A DNA stretch of 64,000 nucleotides, taken from CADCVT01 sp036389485 (GTDB lineage: Bacteria; Actinomycetota; Thermoleophilia; Solirubrobacterales; Solirubrobacteraceae). Below, in pieces: positions 1 through 8,607 of this stretch (the first letter of the stretch is position 1; the number at the start of each line of letters is the position of its first letter). The stretch covers positions 235,366 through 299,365 of the forward strand of contig DASVPR010000050.1 in assembly GCA_036389485.1 (NCBI GenBank), read 5' to 3'. Made by a program: the position numbers and the translations under genes. The notes below the pieces were generated by a model. That model saw nothing but the letters and a program-made list of their open reading frames with translations, searched no databases and was not told the DNA's origin.

Positions 1-11
1 AGCAACACGCA

Positions 12-1895
12 ATGATCTTCCCTCGCGGTGCCGCTCGCAGCACGGACCACGCCGCGGTGTCCGGCGTCGTGTACGACGCGGTCGTCGTCGGCTCCGGCGT
101 CAGCGGCGCGATCATCGCCAACGAGCTGAGTCGCGCCGGCAAGCGGGTCCTCATCCTCGAGGCAGCTGCCGCGGACGACATCACCCTCAGCGGCTACGAG
201 GCGTACCTGAAGCATTTCTACGAGGCGGTCTCCAAGGACAACCAGTCCCCGTATCCGGAGAACCCCAACGCTCCGATGCCCAGAAGCACCGACGCCCGCA
301 AGATCCCGCCGGGCGAGACGGACGCCTCCGCCTACCTCGTGCAGAAGGGCCCCTTCTCCACCGACACGACCTACACCAGGGTCTTCGGAGGAACGGCCAT
401 GCATTGGGAGGGCAAGACCCCGCGCATGCTGCCCGAGGACTTCGAGATGCGCACGCGGTTCGGCCAGGGCGCGGACTGGCCGCTCAGCTACGACGACCTG
501 GCGCCGTACTACGTGCGGGCGGAGCGTGAGCTCGGGGTCTCGGCCGACGTCGAGGACCAGGCGTACCTGGGGATGACCTACGACCCGGACTACGTCTTCC
601 CGATGAAGGGGCTGCCCCTGTCGTATCTCGACAAGATGGTGGCGAAGGACGTCGACGGCATGACGGTCGAGCTGGACGGCGAGCAGTACCCGATCAAGGT
701 GCGCGCCTTCCCGCAGGCGCGCAACGGCATCCCGAACGCCGCGTACGACGGCGGCAAGGGCTTCGTCCCGGTCGGGGCGGTGAGCACGCACCAGGTCGAG
801 GAGGGCGGCCGTTGTCAGGGCAACATCAACTGCGTTCCCATCTGCCCGGTCCAGGCGAAGTACAACGCGGGCAAGACGTTGGCGCAGGCGTTCAAGACCG
901 GCCGGGTCGACCTCCTGGCACAGACCGTCGCCTCGAAGATCCACGTCGATCCCGACACGGGCAGGGTCACGGAGGTCGAGTACAAGACCTACAGCGACCC
1001 GCACTCCCCCGACCACGAAACCGGGACCGTGCGGGGCGACGTGTTCGTCCTGTGCGCCAACGCGATCGAGAACGCGCGCCTGATGCTGGCATCGGGGCTG
1101 GACGGGGGCAACGACCTCGTCGGGCGCAACCTGATGGACCATCAGTACCTGCTCTGCTGGGCGCTGATGCCCGAGGTGTGCGGGACGATGCGCGGGAGCG
1201 TCTGCACGGGGGGGATCTCCGACCTCCGCGGCGGCGGTTTCCGCCGCCAGCAGGCGGCCTTCAACATCGACATCCACAACGACGGGTGGGGATGGGCGAT
1301 CGGCTCGCCGTACACCGACCTCATCGGCCTCGTCGAGACCCAGAACAAGTTCGGCGCCGATCTGCGCGGCGAGCTGGTCAGCCGGATCACACGGCAGCTC
1401 CAGCTGGCCATCCCCGTCGAGGTGATGCCCACCGAGAGCAACCGCGTGACGGTCGACCCGAGCTACAAGGATCAGCTCGGGAACATGCGGCCGGTGATCT
1501 CGTACCACGTCCCTGACTACACCTTGCGCGGGGTCGCCTTCGCGCGCCAGCTGTCCACCCGGCTCTTCCAGCGTCTGGGCGCCGCCGACTACACGGTGTA
1601 CGACGCGGACGACTACGCGTACGTGACGTACGAGGGCGAGGGGTACGTCGTGCGCGGGGGCAACCACCTCGCGGGGACGCACATGATGGGCGTCGACCGG
1701 AGCACCTCCGTGGTCGACGCCGACCAGCGGTCATGGGACCACGAGAACCTCTACCTGGTCGGAGGGGGCAGCATGCCCTCGATCGGCACGTCGAACATCA
1801 CGCTCACGATCGCCGCGCTCTGCTTCCGGAGCGCGGAGCGCATCGTCGAGCAGCTCCAGGCGGACGCGCGGCCGCCCCAGGTGCCGGTGGGCTGA
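12..1895 (+). CDS. GMC-family flavin-dependent dehydrogenase
   Basis: Glucose-methanol-choline oxidoreductase that probably oxidises a sugar, polyol or cyclitol hydroxyl using FAD. Residues about 22-52 hold the Rossmann dinucleotide motif VVVGSGVSGAIIANEL followed by the acidic end of beta-2 (LILEA). Near the C-terminus GGNHLAGTHMMG (about residue 550) carries the active-site His, and GTSNITLTIAAL closes the FAD domain. At 627 aa it is close to the large subunits of membrane-bound sugar dehydrogenases. It starts 11 bases into the window, so a more upstream start cannot be excluded. It heads a tight operon with a ferritin-like protein, a sorbitol-dehydrogenase-type small subunit and an IolE-like protein, which supports sugar or inositol oxidation. 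The exact substrate is unknown. Confidence 0.9.
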   Translation: MIFPRGAARSTDHAAVSGVVYDAVVVGSGVSGAIIANELSRAGKRVLILEAAAADDITLSGYEAYLKHFYEAVSKDNQSPYPENPNAPMPRSTDARKIPPGETDASAYLVQKGPFSTDTTYTRVFGGTAMHWEGKTPRMLPEDFEMRTRFGQGADWPLSYDDLAPYYVRAERELGVSADVEDQAYLGMTYDPDYVFPMKGLPLSYLDKMVAKDVDGMTVELDGEQYPIKVRAFPQARNGIPNAAYDGGKGFVPVGAVSTHQVEEGGRCQGNINCVPICPVQAKYNAGKTLAQAFKTGRVDLLAQTVASKIHVDPDTGRVTEVEYKTYSDPHSPDHETGTVRGDVFVLCANAIENARLMLASGLDGGNDLVGRNLMDHQYLLCWALMPEVCGTMRGSVCTGGISDLRGGGFRRQQAAFNIDIHNDGWGWAIGSPYTDLIGLVETQNKFGADLRGELVSRITRQLQLAIPVEVMPTESNRVTVDPSYKDQLGNMRPVISYHVPDYTLRGVAFARQLSTRLFQRLGAADYTVYDADDYAYVTYEGEGYVVRGGNHLAGTHMMGVDRSTSVVDADQRSWDHENLYLVGGGSMPSIGTSNITLTIAALCFRSAERIVEQLQADARPPQVPVG

Positions 1896-1909
1896 GACGG
1901 GGTCGCGAC

Positions 1910-2989
1910 GTGCCGCTGCACAGGATCACGACGACCGAAGACCTGCACCGCTACCTGCGCGCCGCGCTCCAGCTCGAGCACGCGACGATCCCGCCGTACC
2001 TGACGGCGCTGTACTCGATGCATCCGAACACGAACCTGGATGCGTTCCACATCATCCGCGTCGTCGCGGTGGAGGAGATGCTGCACCTGACGCTGGCCGC
2101 GAACGTGCTCAACGCGGTCGGCGGAACGCCGGACCTGACCGCACCCGACTTCGTTCCGACGTATCCCGCCTTCCTGCCGGACGGCGAGGACGACTTCCAG
2201 GTCGATCGGGAGCGGTTCTCCAAGAAGGCCGTCGACACCTTCCTCAAGATCGAGCGGCCGGGCGTGGCGCCGGACGAGGAGTCCCGCATCAAGCACCGGG
2301 AAGGTGCGAGCCGATCCCTGCTGGCAGCTCCTGAGGACGACTCGATGCACTTCTACAGCATCGGTGAGTTCTACGAGGAGATCAGGCGGGGCCTGGTGCA
2401 CCTCCAGGCCGAGAAGGCCAAAGCCGGCGAAGAGCTCTTCTCGGGAGATCCAGCGCGGCAGGTGACGCCCGAGTACTACTACTCCGGCGGCGGCGAGATC
2501 ATCCCCGTGACCGACCTCGAGTCCGCGGTCGCGGCGCTCCGGCTGATCGGCGAGCAGGGCGAGGGGCTCGGGGGTGCGATCTTCGACAACGAGGGTGAGC
2601 TGGCGCACTACTACCGGTTCAAGCAGCTGCTGCACGGCCGCTACTACCAGGAGGGCGACGGGCCCGACGACCCGACGGGGCCGCCGCTGGTCGTCGACTG
2701 GGACGCCGTCTATCCGGTCAAGACGAACGCCTCGCTCGAGGACTACCGGGAAGCACCCGGGCTGTACGCCGCGGCGGTCGAGTTCAACCGGCAGTACGCG
2801 AGCTTCTTGAGCCTGCTCACCGACGCCTACACGGGGCGGCCTGAGCTGCTCATCGACGCGGTGGTGGAGATGTTCCGCCTCAGGGACGGGATGACGAGCC
2901 TCATCCGCAACCCGCTCCCCGGTGCGGACGGGCTCACCGCCGGGCCGACGTTCGAAGTCGCAGCCGTCTCCGCGATCGGCAGCGCATGA
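1910..2989 (+). CDS. Ferritin-like (VioB/RebD-type domain) protein
   Basis: A 359-aa protein with a ferritin-like four-helix domain of the kind found in iminophenyl-pyruvate dimer synthases. The helix pair is visible as LEHATIPPYLTALYS near residue 25 and EEMLHLTLAANVLNAVGG near residue 50; the Glu and EExxH residues are the expected metal ligands. GTG at 1910 is chosen because it starts 14 bases after the GMC stop and just ahead of the conserved domain; the longer open frame upstream only overlaps the GMC gene. The role in a dehydrogenase operon is unknown; it could be an oxidase or an oxygen-protective partner. A paralogue lies at 17918, also next to a redox enzyme. Confidence 0.82.
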   Translation: MPLHRITTTEDLHRYLRAALQLEHATIPPYLTALYSMHPNTNLDAFHIIRVVAVEEMLHLTLAANVLNAVGGTPDLTAPDFVPTYPAFLPDGEDDFQVDRERFSKKAVDTFLKIERPGVAPDEESRIKHREGASRSLLAAPEDDSMHFYSIGEFYEEIRRGLVHLQAEKAKAGEELFSGDPARQVTPEYYYSGGGEIIPVTDLESAVAALRLIGEQGEGLGGAIFDNEGELAHYYRFKQLLHGRYYQEGDGPDDPTGPPLVVDWDAVYPVKTNASLEDYREAPGLYAAAVEFNRQYASFLSLLTDAYTGRPELLIDAVVEMFRLRDGMTSLIRNPLPGADGLTAGPTFEVAAVSAIGSA

Positions 2990-3474
2990 CGGTCGACGAG
3001 CAGCTTCAGGCGTTCGTCGCGTTCTCCGCCGCGATCACCGGCTTCACGCCGATCGACCTGCACGGCACCGGACAGGCCGATGCCTACCGGTCCACGGTCG
3101 CGGAGACCACGGGCGGCGACGTCCTGGCTGAGCTGCTCGAGGCCTGGACGCGTGTCTGCGACGAGGCCCAGGGCGACAGCTCCTCGATCCAGAGGCTCCT
3201 GCGCCGCGAGATCTTCAGCGACCCGAAGCTCGGCCCCGTCGCCCGGAACATCGTCAAGCTCTGGTACGTCGGGATCTGGTACGAGCTGCCGCCGGCGTGG
3301 ATCGACGCGTTCGGCGCGCTGGAGGAGAACTACACGTTCACGGTCTCGGCGTCGGCGTATACGAACGGGATGCTGTGGACGGCCATCGGCGGCAACCCGC
3401 CGGGCGCCAGGGGCCCGGGCTATGGCTCATGGGCGGGACCGCCTCGGTTCCCCGGCGTCGCCGAGGGCAACTGA
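2986..3474 (+). CDS. Sorbitol-dehydrogenase-type small subunit (FAD-SLDH family)
   Basis: A 162-aa protein resembling the small subunit of membrane-bound FAD-dependent sorbitol, fructose or glucose dehydrogenases, which helps maturation or export of the catalytic GMC subunit. Visible family traits are an all-helical N-terminal half, the segment IVKLWYVGIWYELP near residue 90, and the tail YTNGMLWTAIGGNPPGARGPGYGSW, here split in description as YTNGMLWTAIGG followed by a Gly/Pro-rich end. It has no obvious Tat or Sec signal in this reading, unlike many family members. Its ATG overlaps the ferritin-like stop (ATGA), so the two are translationally coupled. Together with the GMC gene it makes a two-subunit dehydrogenase the likely product. 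Confidence 0.75.
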   Translation: MTVDEQLQAFVAFSAAITGFTPIDLHGTGQADAYRSTVAETTGGDVLAELLEAWTRVCDEAQGDSSSIQRLLRREIFSDPKLGPVARNIVKLWYVGIWYELPPAWIDAFGALEENYTFTVSASAYTNGMLWTAIGGNPPGARGPGYGSWAGPPRFPGVAEGN

Positions 3475-3495
3475 GCCGAGGAGGCGAGCGCAACG

Positions 3496-4410
3496 ATGAC
3501 CGACGAAGCGCCGAGGTTGGATCCCGAGAAGGTCAGGCTCGGCATCACGCCGACGCTGTGGTGGAACGACGACTTCCCGCTGATCGACATCGGCATCCCG
3601 TTCGGGCAGTGCGTGAGTGAGATGGCGCTGGCGGGGTTCCAGGGGTGCAGCATCGGCCACAAGTACCCGACCGACGTCGAGCTGCTCAAGCGCGAGCTCG
3701 ACCTTCGCGGTCTGCAGGTCTCCGAGCCGTGGGCGAGCACGTTCTTCACGATCAAGGACATGGAGCAGCAGACGCTGAAGACGTTCCACGAGCAGCTCGA
3801 GCTCGTCCGCGCCCTGGGCGGCACCGACATGGTGGTGGCCGAGCTCGGAGCGGCGGTGCATCAACAGCCCGTGGCGCTGTTCGCGAATCGACCGGTGCTC
3901 GACGATCGGCAATGGGAGGCGCTCTGCAGGGGGCTCGAGCGCCTCGGAAAGATCGCGAACGACGAAGGGATGCGCCTCTGCTATCACCATCACATGGGGA
4001 CCGGCGTCATGGTGCCCGCGGAGGTCGACCGGCTGATGGCGTCCACCGACCCGGGCCTCGTTCATCTGCTCCTGGACACGGGTCACCTCGCGTTCGCCGG
4101 AGGCGACCCGCTCTCGGTGGCCGAGACGCACGGGGACCGGATCAAGCACATCCACCTCAAGGACGTTCGCCAGGACGTCGTCGACCGGGTCCGGGAGGAG
4201 AACCTGTCGTTCCAGGATGGGATCGAGGCCGGTGTCTTCACCGTGCCCGGCGACGGCTCCCTCGACCTGGCGCCCACGCTGGCGGCGCTGGCGCGTCACG
4301 GCTTCGAGGGGTGGCTCGTCGTGGAAGCCGAGCAGGACCCCGCGAAGGCCAATCCCCTCCAGCACGCTCTCATGGCCCGGAGATACCTCCGAGAGGTTCT
4401 CGGGTGGTGA
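3496..4410 (+). CDS. IolE-like sugar isomerase / 2-keto-myo-inositol dehydratase family
   Basis: A 304-aa TIM-barrel protein of the xylose isomerase-like superfamily, closest in appearance to IolE, which dehydrates 2-keto-myo-inositol. Family features are the opening LGITPTLWWNDDFP, the helix segment GFQGCSIGHKYP, LCYHHHMGTGVM near residue 165, the strand LLLDTGHLAFAGGDP, and IKHIHLKDVRQDV, which supply metal ligands (Glu, Asp, His). It follows the small-subunit gene by 21 bases with a good purine-rich site (gaggcgagcg). A reaction that acts on the keto product of the upstream dehydrogenase is the natural reading: oxidise a sugar or cyclitol, then isomerise or dehydrate it. A 3-keto-glycoside-processing role is an alternative. 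Confidence 0.8.
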   Translation: MTDEAPRLDPEKVRLGITPTLWWNDDFPLIDIGIPFGQCVSEMALAGFQGCSIGHKYPTDVELLKRELDLRGLQVSEPWASTFFTIKDMEQQTLKTFHEQLELVRALGGTDMVVAELGAAVHQQPVALFANRPVLDDRQWEALCRGLERLGKIANDEGMRLCYHHHMGTGVMVPAEVDRLMASTDPGLVHLLLDTGHLAFAGGDPLSVAETHGDRIKHIHLKDVRQDVVDRVREENLSFQDGIEAGVFTVPGDGSLDLAPTLAALARHGFEGWLVVEAEQDPAKANPLQHALMARRYLREVLGW

Positions 4411-4445
4411 CACGAGCCCGCCGAGCACCCCATCAAATACACCAC

Positions 4446-4475
4446 TTGCGCGCCGAGGACGCATCTGTTTAGAGT
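4446..4475 (+). promoter_or_regulatory. Possible sigma-70-type promoter of the dynamin/Hsp70 operon
   Basis: TTGCGC at 4446-4451 and TAGAGT at 4470-4475 are separated by 18 bases and lie about 50 bases before the GTG start of the first GTPase gene. The gap 4411-4524 is the only sizeable noncoding interval before six tightly packed genes, so a promoter is expected here. The boxes are only partial matches, so this is a candidate. Confidence 0.35.
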
Positions 4476-4524
4476 CGGCTGACTAGCGCATCTGCGCCAG
4501 TCCAGCCAGAGGAAGGGGCTCGCT

Positions 4525-6450
4525 GTGACGAGCTTCACGGAGCAGAGGACCGAGGTGCTCCGTCTCGCGGAGCGCGTCGCCGCGCTGGCGCGCGCTCGAG
4601 GGGCGTCAGAGCTGGGCGACGCTGTCGACCAGTCCGCGAGCGGCCTTCGCGACGAGCGCCTGTCGGTGACCGCGGTCGGCGAGTTCAAGCGGGGCAAGTC
4701 GAGCCTGCTCAACGCGCTCCTCGAGGAGCCGGGCCTGTTCCCGGTCGACACCTCGATCGCCACGAACGTCGTGACCACCGTCGGCTACGGCGACCCCGAG
4801 CGGGTGACCGTCCTGGACGGGGACGGCAGGGAGCGGGAGATCTCCCGCGACCAGATCCGCGACTACGCGACCGAGCTCGAGAACCCGGGCAATGAGCAAG
4901 ACGTCCGCATCGTGACGATCGAGCTTCCCAACGCGAGGCTCCGCAGCGGCCTGCTGCTCGTCGACACCCCTGGGGTCGGTGGGCTGAACAGGGCCCACAC
5001 GGCGATCACGTACGGCTTCCTCACCGCGGCCGACGTGGTGCTGTTCGTCCTCGACGCCCTCACCCCGCTGTCGACCGAGGAGCTCGAGTTCCTCCGCAGC
5101 GTCCGGGAGCACTGCCACTCCATCCTCGTCGTCGTCACGAAGATCGACAAGGTCAGCGGCTACGAGACGATCGTCGAGAACTCGCGCGCGAAGGTGGCCA
5201 GCGCCCTCGAACGCCCGGCCGAGGAGATCGTGATCGTGCCGGTCTCGAGCTGGGCGAAGCTCGAGCACCTGCGAACCGGGGACCCCGAGGATCTCGAGGT
5301 GAGCAACTTCGAGGCCCTCGAGCGCGAGCTCTGGGGGCACCTGCGCGAGCGCGGCGGCGCGCTGCTGCTGCTTCGGCCGCTCGGCGTGCTGACGCGCGCC
5401 GTCGACATGCTCATCCAGCCGATGAGCGCGGAGATGGCGGCCTACGGAGAGCGGACGGAGGAAGAGCTGAACCGGATGGAGCAGGAGTACGCCGAGGCGA
5501 CGAAGCGGCACGAGGACCTGCGCCAGGGCCAGGCGGACTGGCGGAAGTCGCTTCAGCGGAGGCTGAGGGCGGTCCGCCTGGACATGACGGACGCCGTCCA
5601 AGCGGTGTCGATTCGGACGCGGCGCGCGCTCGACAGCGGCCTGGACGACCCCGAGCTGCTCGACGACCCCGAGCAGCTGGTGGGCCGGCTCGAGCGCGAC
5701 ATGACGCTCGCGGGCGCCGCCCTCGCCGAGCAGCTGCGCACGAAGCTCGACGACGTCGCGCAGGCGACGGCGGCGGAGACGGGACTGGAGCTCAACCCGG
5801 CCGCGCCCGACGTCAAGATCGCCGCCGAGGCGGGTGCGCCCGAGATCGAGGGGGTCGCCAGGACCGGCGTCCGCGGGCACGCGGTGCTCAGGTCGGTGCA
5901 GTCGGGGATGATGGGCGCGTCGGCCGGCAGCCTGCTCGGCTACATCGCTGCCGGGCTGCTCATCTCGAATCCCGTGACGGCCGGGCTGCTGGTGGTGGGC
6001 GCCGGCGCCGCGGGCGGCGTACAGCTCTTCCGGCAGCAATGGCGCGACCAGCGCGAGAGGAGCCAGACCGTCCGCCGGGGTTCGCTGAAGAAGCAGCTCC
6101 AGCCGTACGTCGAGGACTCGCTGCACCAGATGGACGCGCGGCTCAAGCGGGCGCTCGCGCGCGCGGAGGAGACCATCGCCGACGAGCTCGACCAGCGTCT
6201 GCGCGACGAGCACGAACGCCTGGTGACGTCCGCCGCCGCGATCAGGGAGGCCCGCGGGCGGACGCACGAGGAGGGCACCCGCCGGGCGGCAGAGCTGAAG
6301 GAGCCGCTCGAGGAGCTCACCGCCATCCGGGAGCGCGTGCGGGACCAGGCGGACGCGGCAGTGGCCGCCACTCGCCGGCCCACCGCTCCGCAGCCCGCGG
6401 CCACCGCCGCGGCGAGCGGCGGCGACCGGGGCGAATGGGCGGAGGACTGA
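4525..6450 (+). CDS. Dynamin-like GTPase (IniA/IniC-like), first of pair
   Basis: A 641-aa large GTPase likely to bind and remodel membranes. The P-loop GEFKRGKSSLLNALL sits near residue 52, DTPGVGG (G3) near 149 and TKID (G4) near 206. A long helical stalk follows, and a hydrophobic hairpin at about residues 465-495 (GYIAAGLLISNPVTAGLLVV) is the membrane-inserting paddle expected for bacterial dynamins. The C-terminus is a charged coiled coil with an Ala/Thr-rich tail. GTG at 4525 follows an aggaagggg ribosome site. The next GTPase gene starts immediately after the stop, a pairing typical of bacterial dynamins that act as heteromers. Function in the cell is inferred: membrane stress or envelope repair. 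Confidence 0.85.
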   Translation: MTSFTEQRTEVLRLAERVAALARARGASELGDAVDQSASGLRDERLSVTAVGEFKRGKSSLLNALLEEPGLFPVDTSIATNVVTTVGYGDPERVTVLDGDGREREISRDQIRDYATELENPGNEQDVRIVTIELPNARLRSGLLLVDTPGVGGLNRAHTAITYGFLTAADVVLFVLDALTPLSTEELEFLRSVREHCHSILVVVTKIDKVSGYETIVENSRAKVASALERPAEEIVIVPVSSWAKLEHLRTGDPEDLEVSNFEALERELWGHLRERGGALLLLRPLGVLTRAVDMLIQPMSAEMAAYGERTEEELNRMEQEYAEATKRHEDLRQGQADWRKSLQRRLRAVRLDMTDAVQAVSIRTRRALDSGLDDPELLDDPEQLVGRLERDMTLAGAALAEQLRTKLDDVAQATAAETGLELNPAAPDVKIAAEAGAPEIEGVARTGVRGHAVLRSVQSGMMGASAGSLLGYIAAGLLISNPVTAGLLVVGAGAAGGVQLFRQQWRDQRERSQTVRRGSLKKQLQPYVEDSLHQMDARLKRALARAEETIADELDQRLRDEHERLVTSAAAIREARGRTHEEGTRRAAELKEPLEELTAIRERVRDQADAAVAATRRPTAPQPAATAAASGGDRGEWAED

Positions 6451-8025
6451 ATGGACCTGCGGGCGCGGGCCGGCCGGGCGTTCGAGGACGCGCTGGTGCA
6501 CACCGTCCCATTCGACGAGCTGGAACCGCTGACCGCCGCGCTGCGCGAAGCGCACGAGCACCTCGACGAGCCGATGCGCGTGGCGATCGTCGGCCACATC
6601 AAGGCAGGCAAGTCGACGATGCTGAACGCGCTGCTCGGCGAGGAGGCCGCGCCGATGGGGAAGGAGGAGCTGACCTTCAACGTCAGCTGGCTGCGCTTTG
6701 GCAAGGAGCCCGGGCTGCGCGTCGTGTTCAAGAACGGCCGGGCGCCAGAGGAACGGGGCCTCGAGGAGCTCTACGACCTGACCGCCCGCGCCGACGAGCG
6801 AGCCGAGCTGCTGCGCTCGGTCAGGTACCTGGAGATCCGCAAGCCGATCCAGATCCTGAAGACCTTCGACCTCGTCGACACGCCGGGCCTGCGGTCGTTC
6901 TACGAGCAGGACTCGTTGAACACGATGCGCTCGCTCGGGCTGGCCGACGATCACATCGACGACGAGACCAGGCGCGAGAGCGCGCTGGCCGACGCGCTGC
7001 TCTGCCTCTTCAGCCGCAGCATCGCCGCGGCCGACCAAGCGGTCGTGGCCGACTTCCAGGGACCGCTGCTGGGGCAGGCGACGCCGGTGAACGCCATCGG
7101 GGTGCTGACCAAGGTCGACACGTACTGGGACCCGGCCGAGCCCGAGCGCGACCCGCTCGACGAGGGGCGCCGTGTCGCGCGCATCATCGAGTCCGAGCCG
7201 GGCGCCGACCGCGTGTTCTTCGCCGTCCTCCCGGTCTGCGGGCTGCTCGGGCTCGGCGCTCAGACGCTGACCGCCGAGCACGGCGGCTGGATCGAGTCGC
7301 TGGCGCGGCTCGACCCGGCGCTGCTCGCCAAGCGACTCCGATACGCCGACCGCTTCGCGTCGGCCTCCTACGAGGACCTTCCGCTGCCGCCGCCGAGCCG
7401 GTCGACGTTGCTCGGGCTCTTGGGGCAGTTCGGGATCTGGAGCGCCGCGCGGATCGTGCGCGAGGGCGCGGGCGATGTCGAGACCCTGCGCGAGCGGCTG
7501 CTCGAGCTCAGCGGCATCGAGCGGCTGCGCGAGACGCTCGTCGCGCACTTCGGCCGGCGGGCGCTGCTGATCAAAGCCCAGACCGGCACCCGCAAGGCTC
7601 GGACGCAGGCCCAGGACGTCCGCCGTCGCGTCGACGCGGACGCGGCCGGCGCGGCGTTCGACGCGATGGGGTCGCTCGAGGCGCTCGAGACCGGCGAGCC
7701 CGCGCTCGAGGAGTTCGCGCTGCTGCGACGCTACTACCAGGATTCGGCGTCGCTCGGCCTCGAGGACGGAGAGGCCGCTCACCTGCTGGAGGTGACCGGG
7801 GAGCGCGGTCCGGAGCTGGGCCCCCGGCTCGGGCTCACGGTCGCCGCGACGCCGAGCGAGCTCGTCGCGGCCGCCGAGGCGCGGTGCGCCTACTGGCACG
7901 CGCGCGGCGACGAGTTCGGCGTCGACCCGCGGACGAAGGCCACGGCGGCCAAGATCGAGCGGGCGTACCGCAGGCTTCTCTACCACGCGCGCGAAGCTCG
8001 GCGTCACCTGGAGCTGGTCGAGTGA
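6451..8025 (+). CDS. Dynamin-like GTPase, second of pair
   Basis: A 524-aa GTPase with P-loop VGHIKAGKSTMLNALLG (about residues 46-62), G3 DTPGLRSF near 140 and G4 LTKVDTYW near 219. It is shorter than its upstream partner and lacks a clear hydrophobic hairpin; residues 300-524 are helical and charged. The ATG directly abuts the preceding stop codon. The pair resembles bacterial dynamin couples in which one member carries the membrane paddle and the other does not. The C-terminal segment (AKIERAYRRLLYHAREARRHLE) could contact the GrpE-like product encoded next. Membrane remodelling is inferred from the family. Confidence 0.8.
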   Translation: MDLRARAGRAFEDALVHTVPFDELEPLTAALREAHEHLDEPMRVAIVGHIKAGKSTMLNALLGEEAAPMGKEELTFNVSWLRFGKEPGLRVVFKNGRAPEERGLEELYDLTARADERAELLRSVRYLEIRKPIQILKTFDLVDTPGLRSFYEQDSLNTMRSLGLADDHIDDETRRESALADALLCLFSRSIAAADQAVVADFQGPLLGQATPVNAIGVLTKVDTYWDPAEPERDPLDEGRRVARIIESEPGADRVFFAVLPVCGLLGLGAQTLTAEHGGWIESLARLDPALLAKRLRYADRFASASYEDLPLPPPSRSTLLGLLGQFGIWSAARIVREGAGDVETLRERLLELSGIERLRETLVAHFGRRALLIKAQTGTRKARTQAQDVRRRVDADAAGAAFDAMGSLEALETGEPALEEFALLRRYYQDSASLGLEDGEAAHLLEVTGERGPELGPRLGLTVAATPSELVAAAEARCAYWHARGDEFGVDPRTKATAAKIERAYRRLLYHAREARRHLELVE

Positions 8026-8606
8026 GGGCGCTGCGACTTGCGCTGAAGCGTGCCGAGGTGGAGCGGCTCGCGGGCCGCGCCGAGCGGGCCGCTCGCGAGC
8101 TCGCGGGGGAGCCGTGGGCCCCCGCCGGGCGCCGGCGCGAGACCGTCGAGCTGCTGCGCTCGGTGTGCGAGTCGCTCGAGCGGCTGCGCGCCGCGCCGCC
8201 GCGCGAGCCCGCGCCGCCGCGCGAGCCCGCACCGCCGCGCGAGCCCGCGCCGGAGCCTGCCCCCGAGGCGCCGGACACACGCAACGGCGGCGCTGAGGCG
8301 GACGTGATCGCGGACCTCATCGCGATGCGCGACATGATCGGCGTCGCGACCTCGGCGGACGCGGACGCCGAGGCGGCGATCGGCGTGCTCGGCGACCGTC
8401 TCGAGCAGGCGCTCAGGCGCAGGGGCGTGCGGCCGCTGGCGGAGACCGGGCCGTTCGACCCGCGTGAGCAGGAGATCATCGAGATACGGGCGACCGCCGA
8501 CCCGGCGCTCGATCGGCAGGTGTGCGAGACCGTCAGGCTCGGCTACGCGCGCGGCGAGCGGGTGCTGCGCCCGCAGCAGGTCGTCGTCTACCGGGTGGAG
8601 TCCTGA
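8022..8606 (+). CDS. GrpE-like nucleotide exchange factor
   Basis: A 194-aa protein starting at GTG 8022, overlapping the GTPase stop by four bases. The C-terminal 50 residues look like the GrpE beta-wing domain: FDPREQEIIEIRATADP followed by a conserved GYARGERVLRPQQVVVYRV ending. The N-terminal half is helical, with a Pro/Arg-rich spacer built from three copies of a PPREPA unit near residues 57-75. GrpE proteins release ADP from Hsp70, and an Hsp70 gene follows one base after the stop, so this is very likely its dedicated exchange factor. Replacement of part of the long dimerisation helix by the Pro-rich stretch is unusual. Confidence 0.75.
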   Translation: MRALRLALKRAEVERLAGRAERAARELAGEPWAPAGRRRETVELLRSVCESLERLRAAPPREPAPPREPAPPREPAPEPAPEAPDTRNGGAEADVIADLIAMRDMIGVATSADADAEAAIGVLGDRLEQALRRRGVRPLAETGPFDPREQEIIEIRATADPALDRQVCETVRLGYARGERVLRPQQVVVYRVES

Positions 8607-8607
8607 G

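Noticed and set aside
8200..8260. Repeated gcgccgccgcgcgagcccgc units looking like a DNA tandem repeat or CRISPR-like array
   Set aside because: It is inside the GrpE-like gene and encodes three PPREPA units; there are no spacers.
4606..8280. Very long open frame on the minus strand (over 1200 codons) opposite the dynamin genes
   Set aside because: It is Arg/Ala/Pro-rich, has no family motif and mirrors the codon bias of the true genes on the plus strand, which have clear GTPase motifs.
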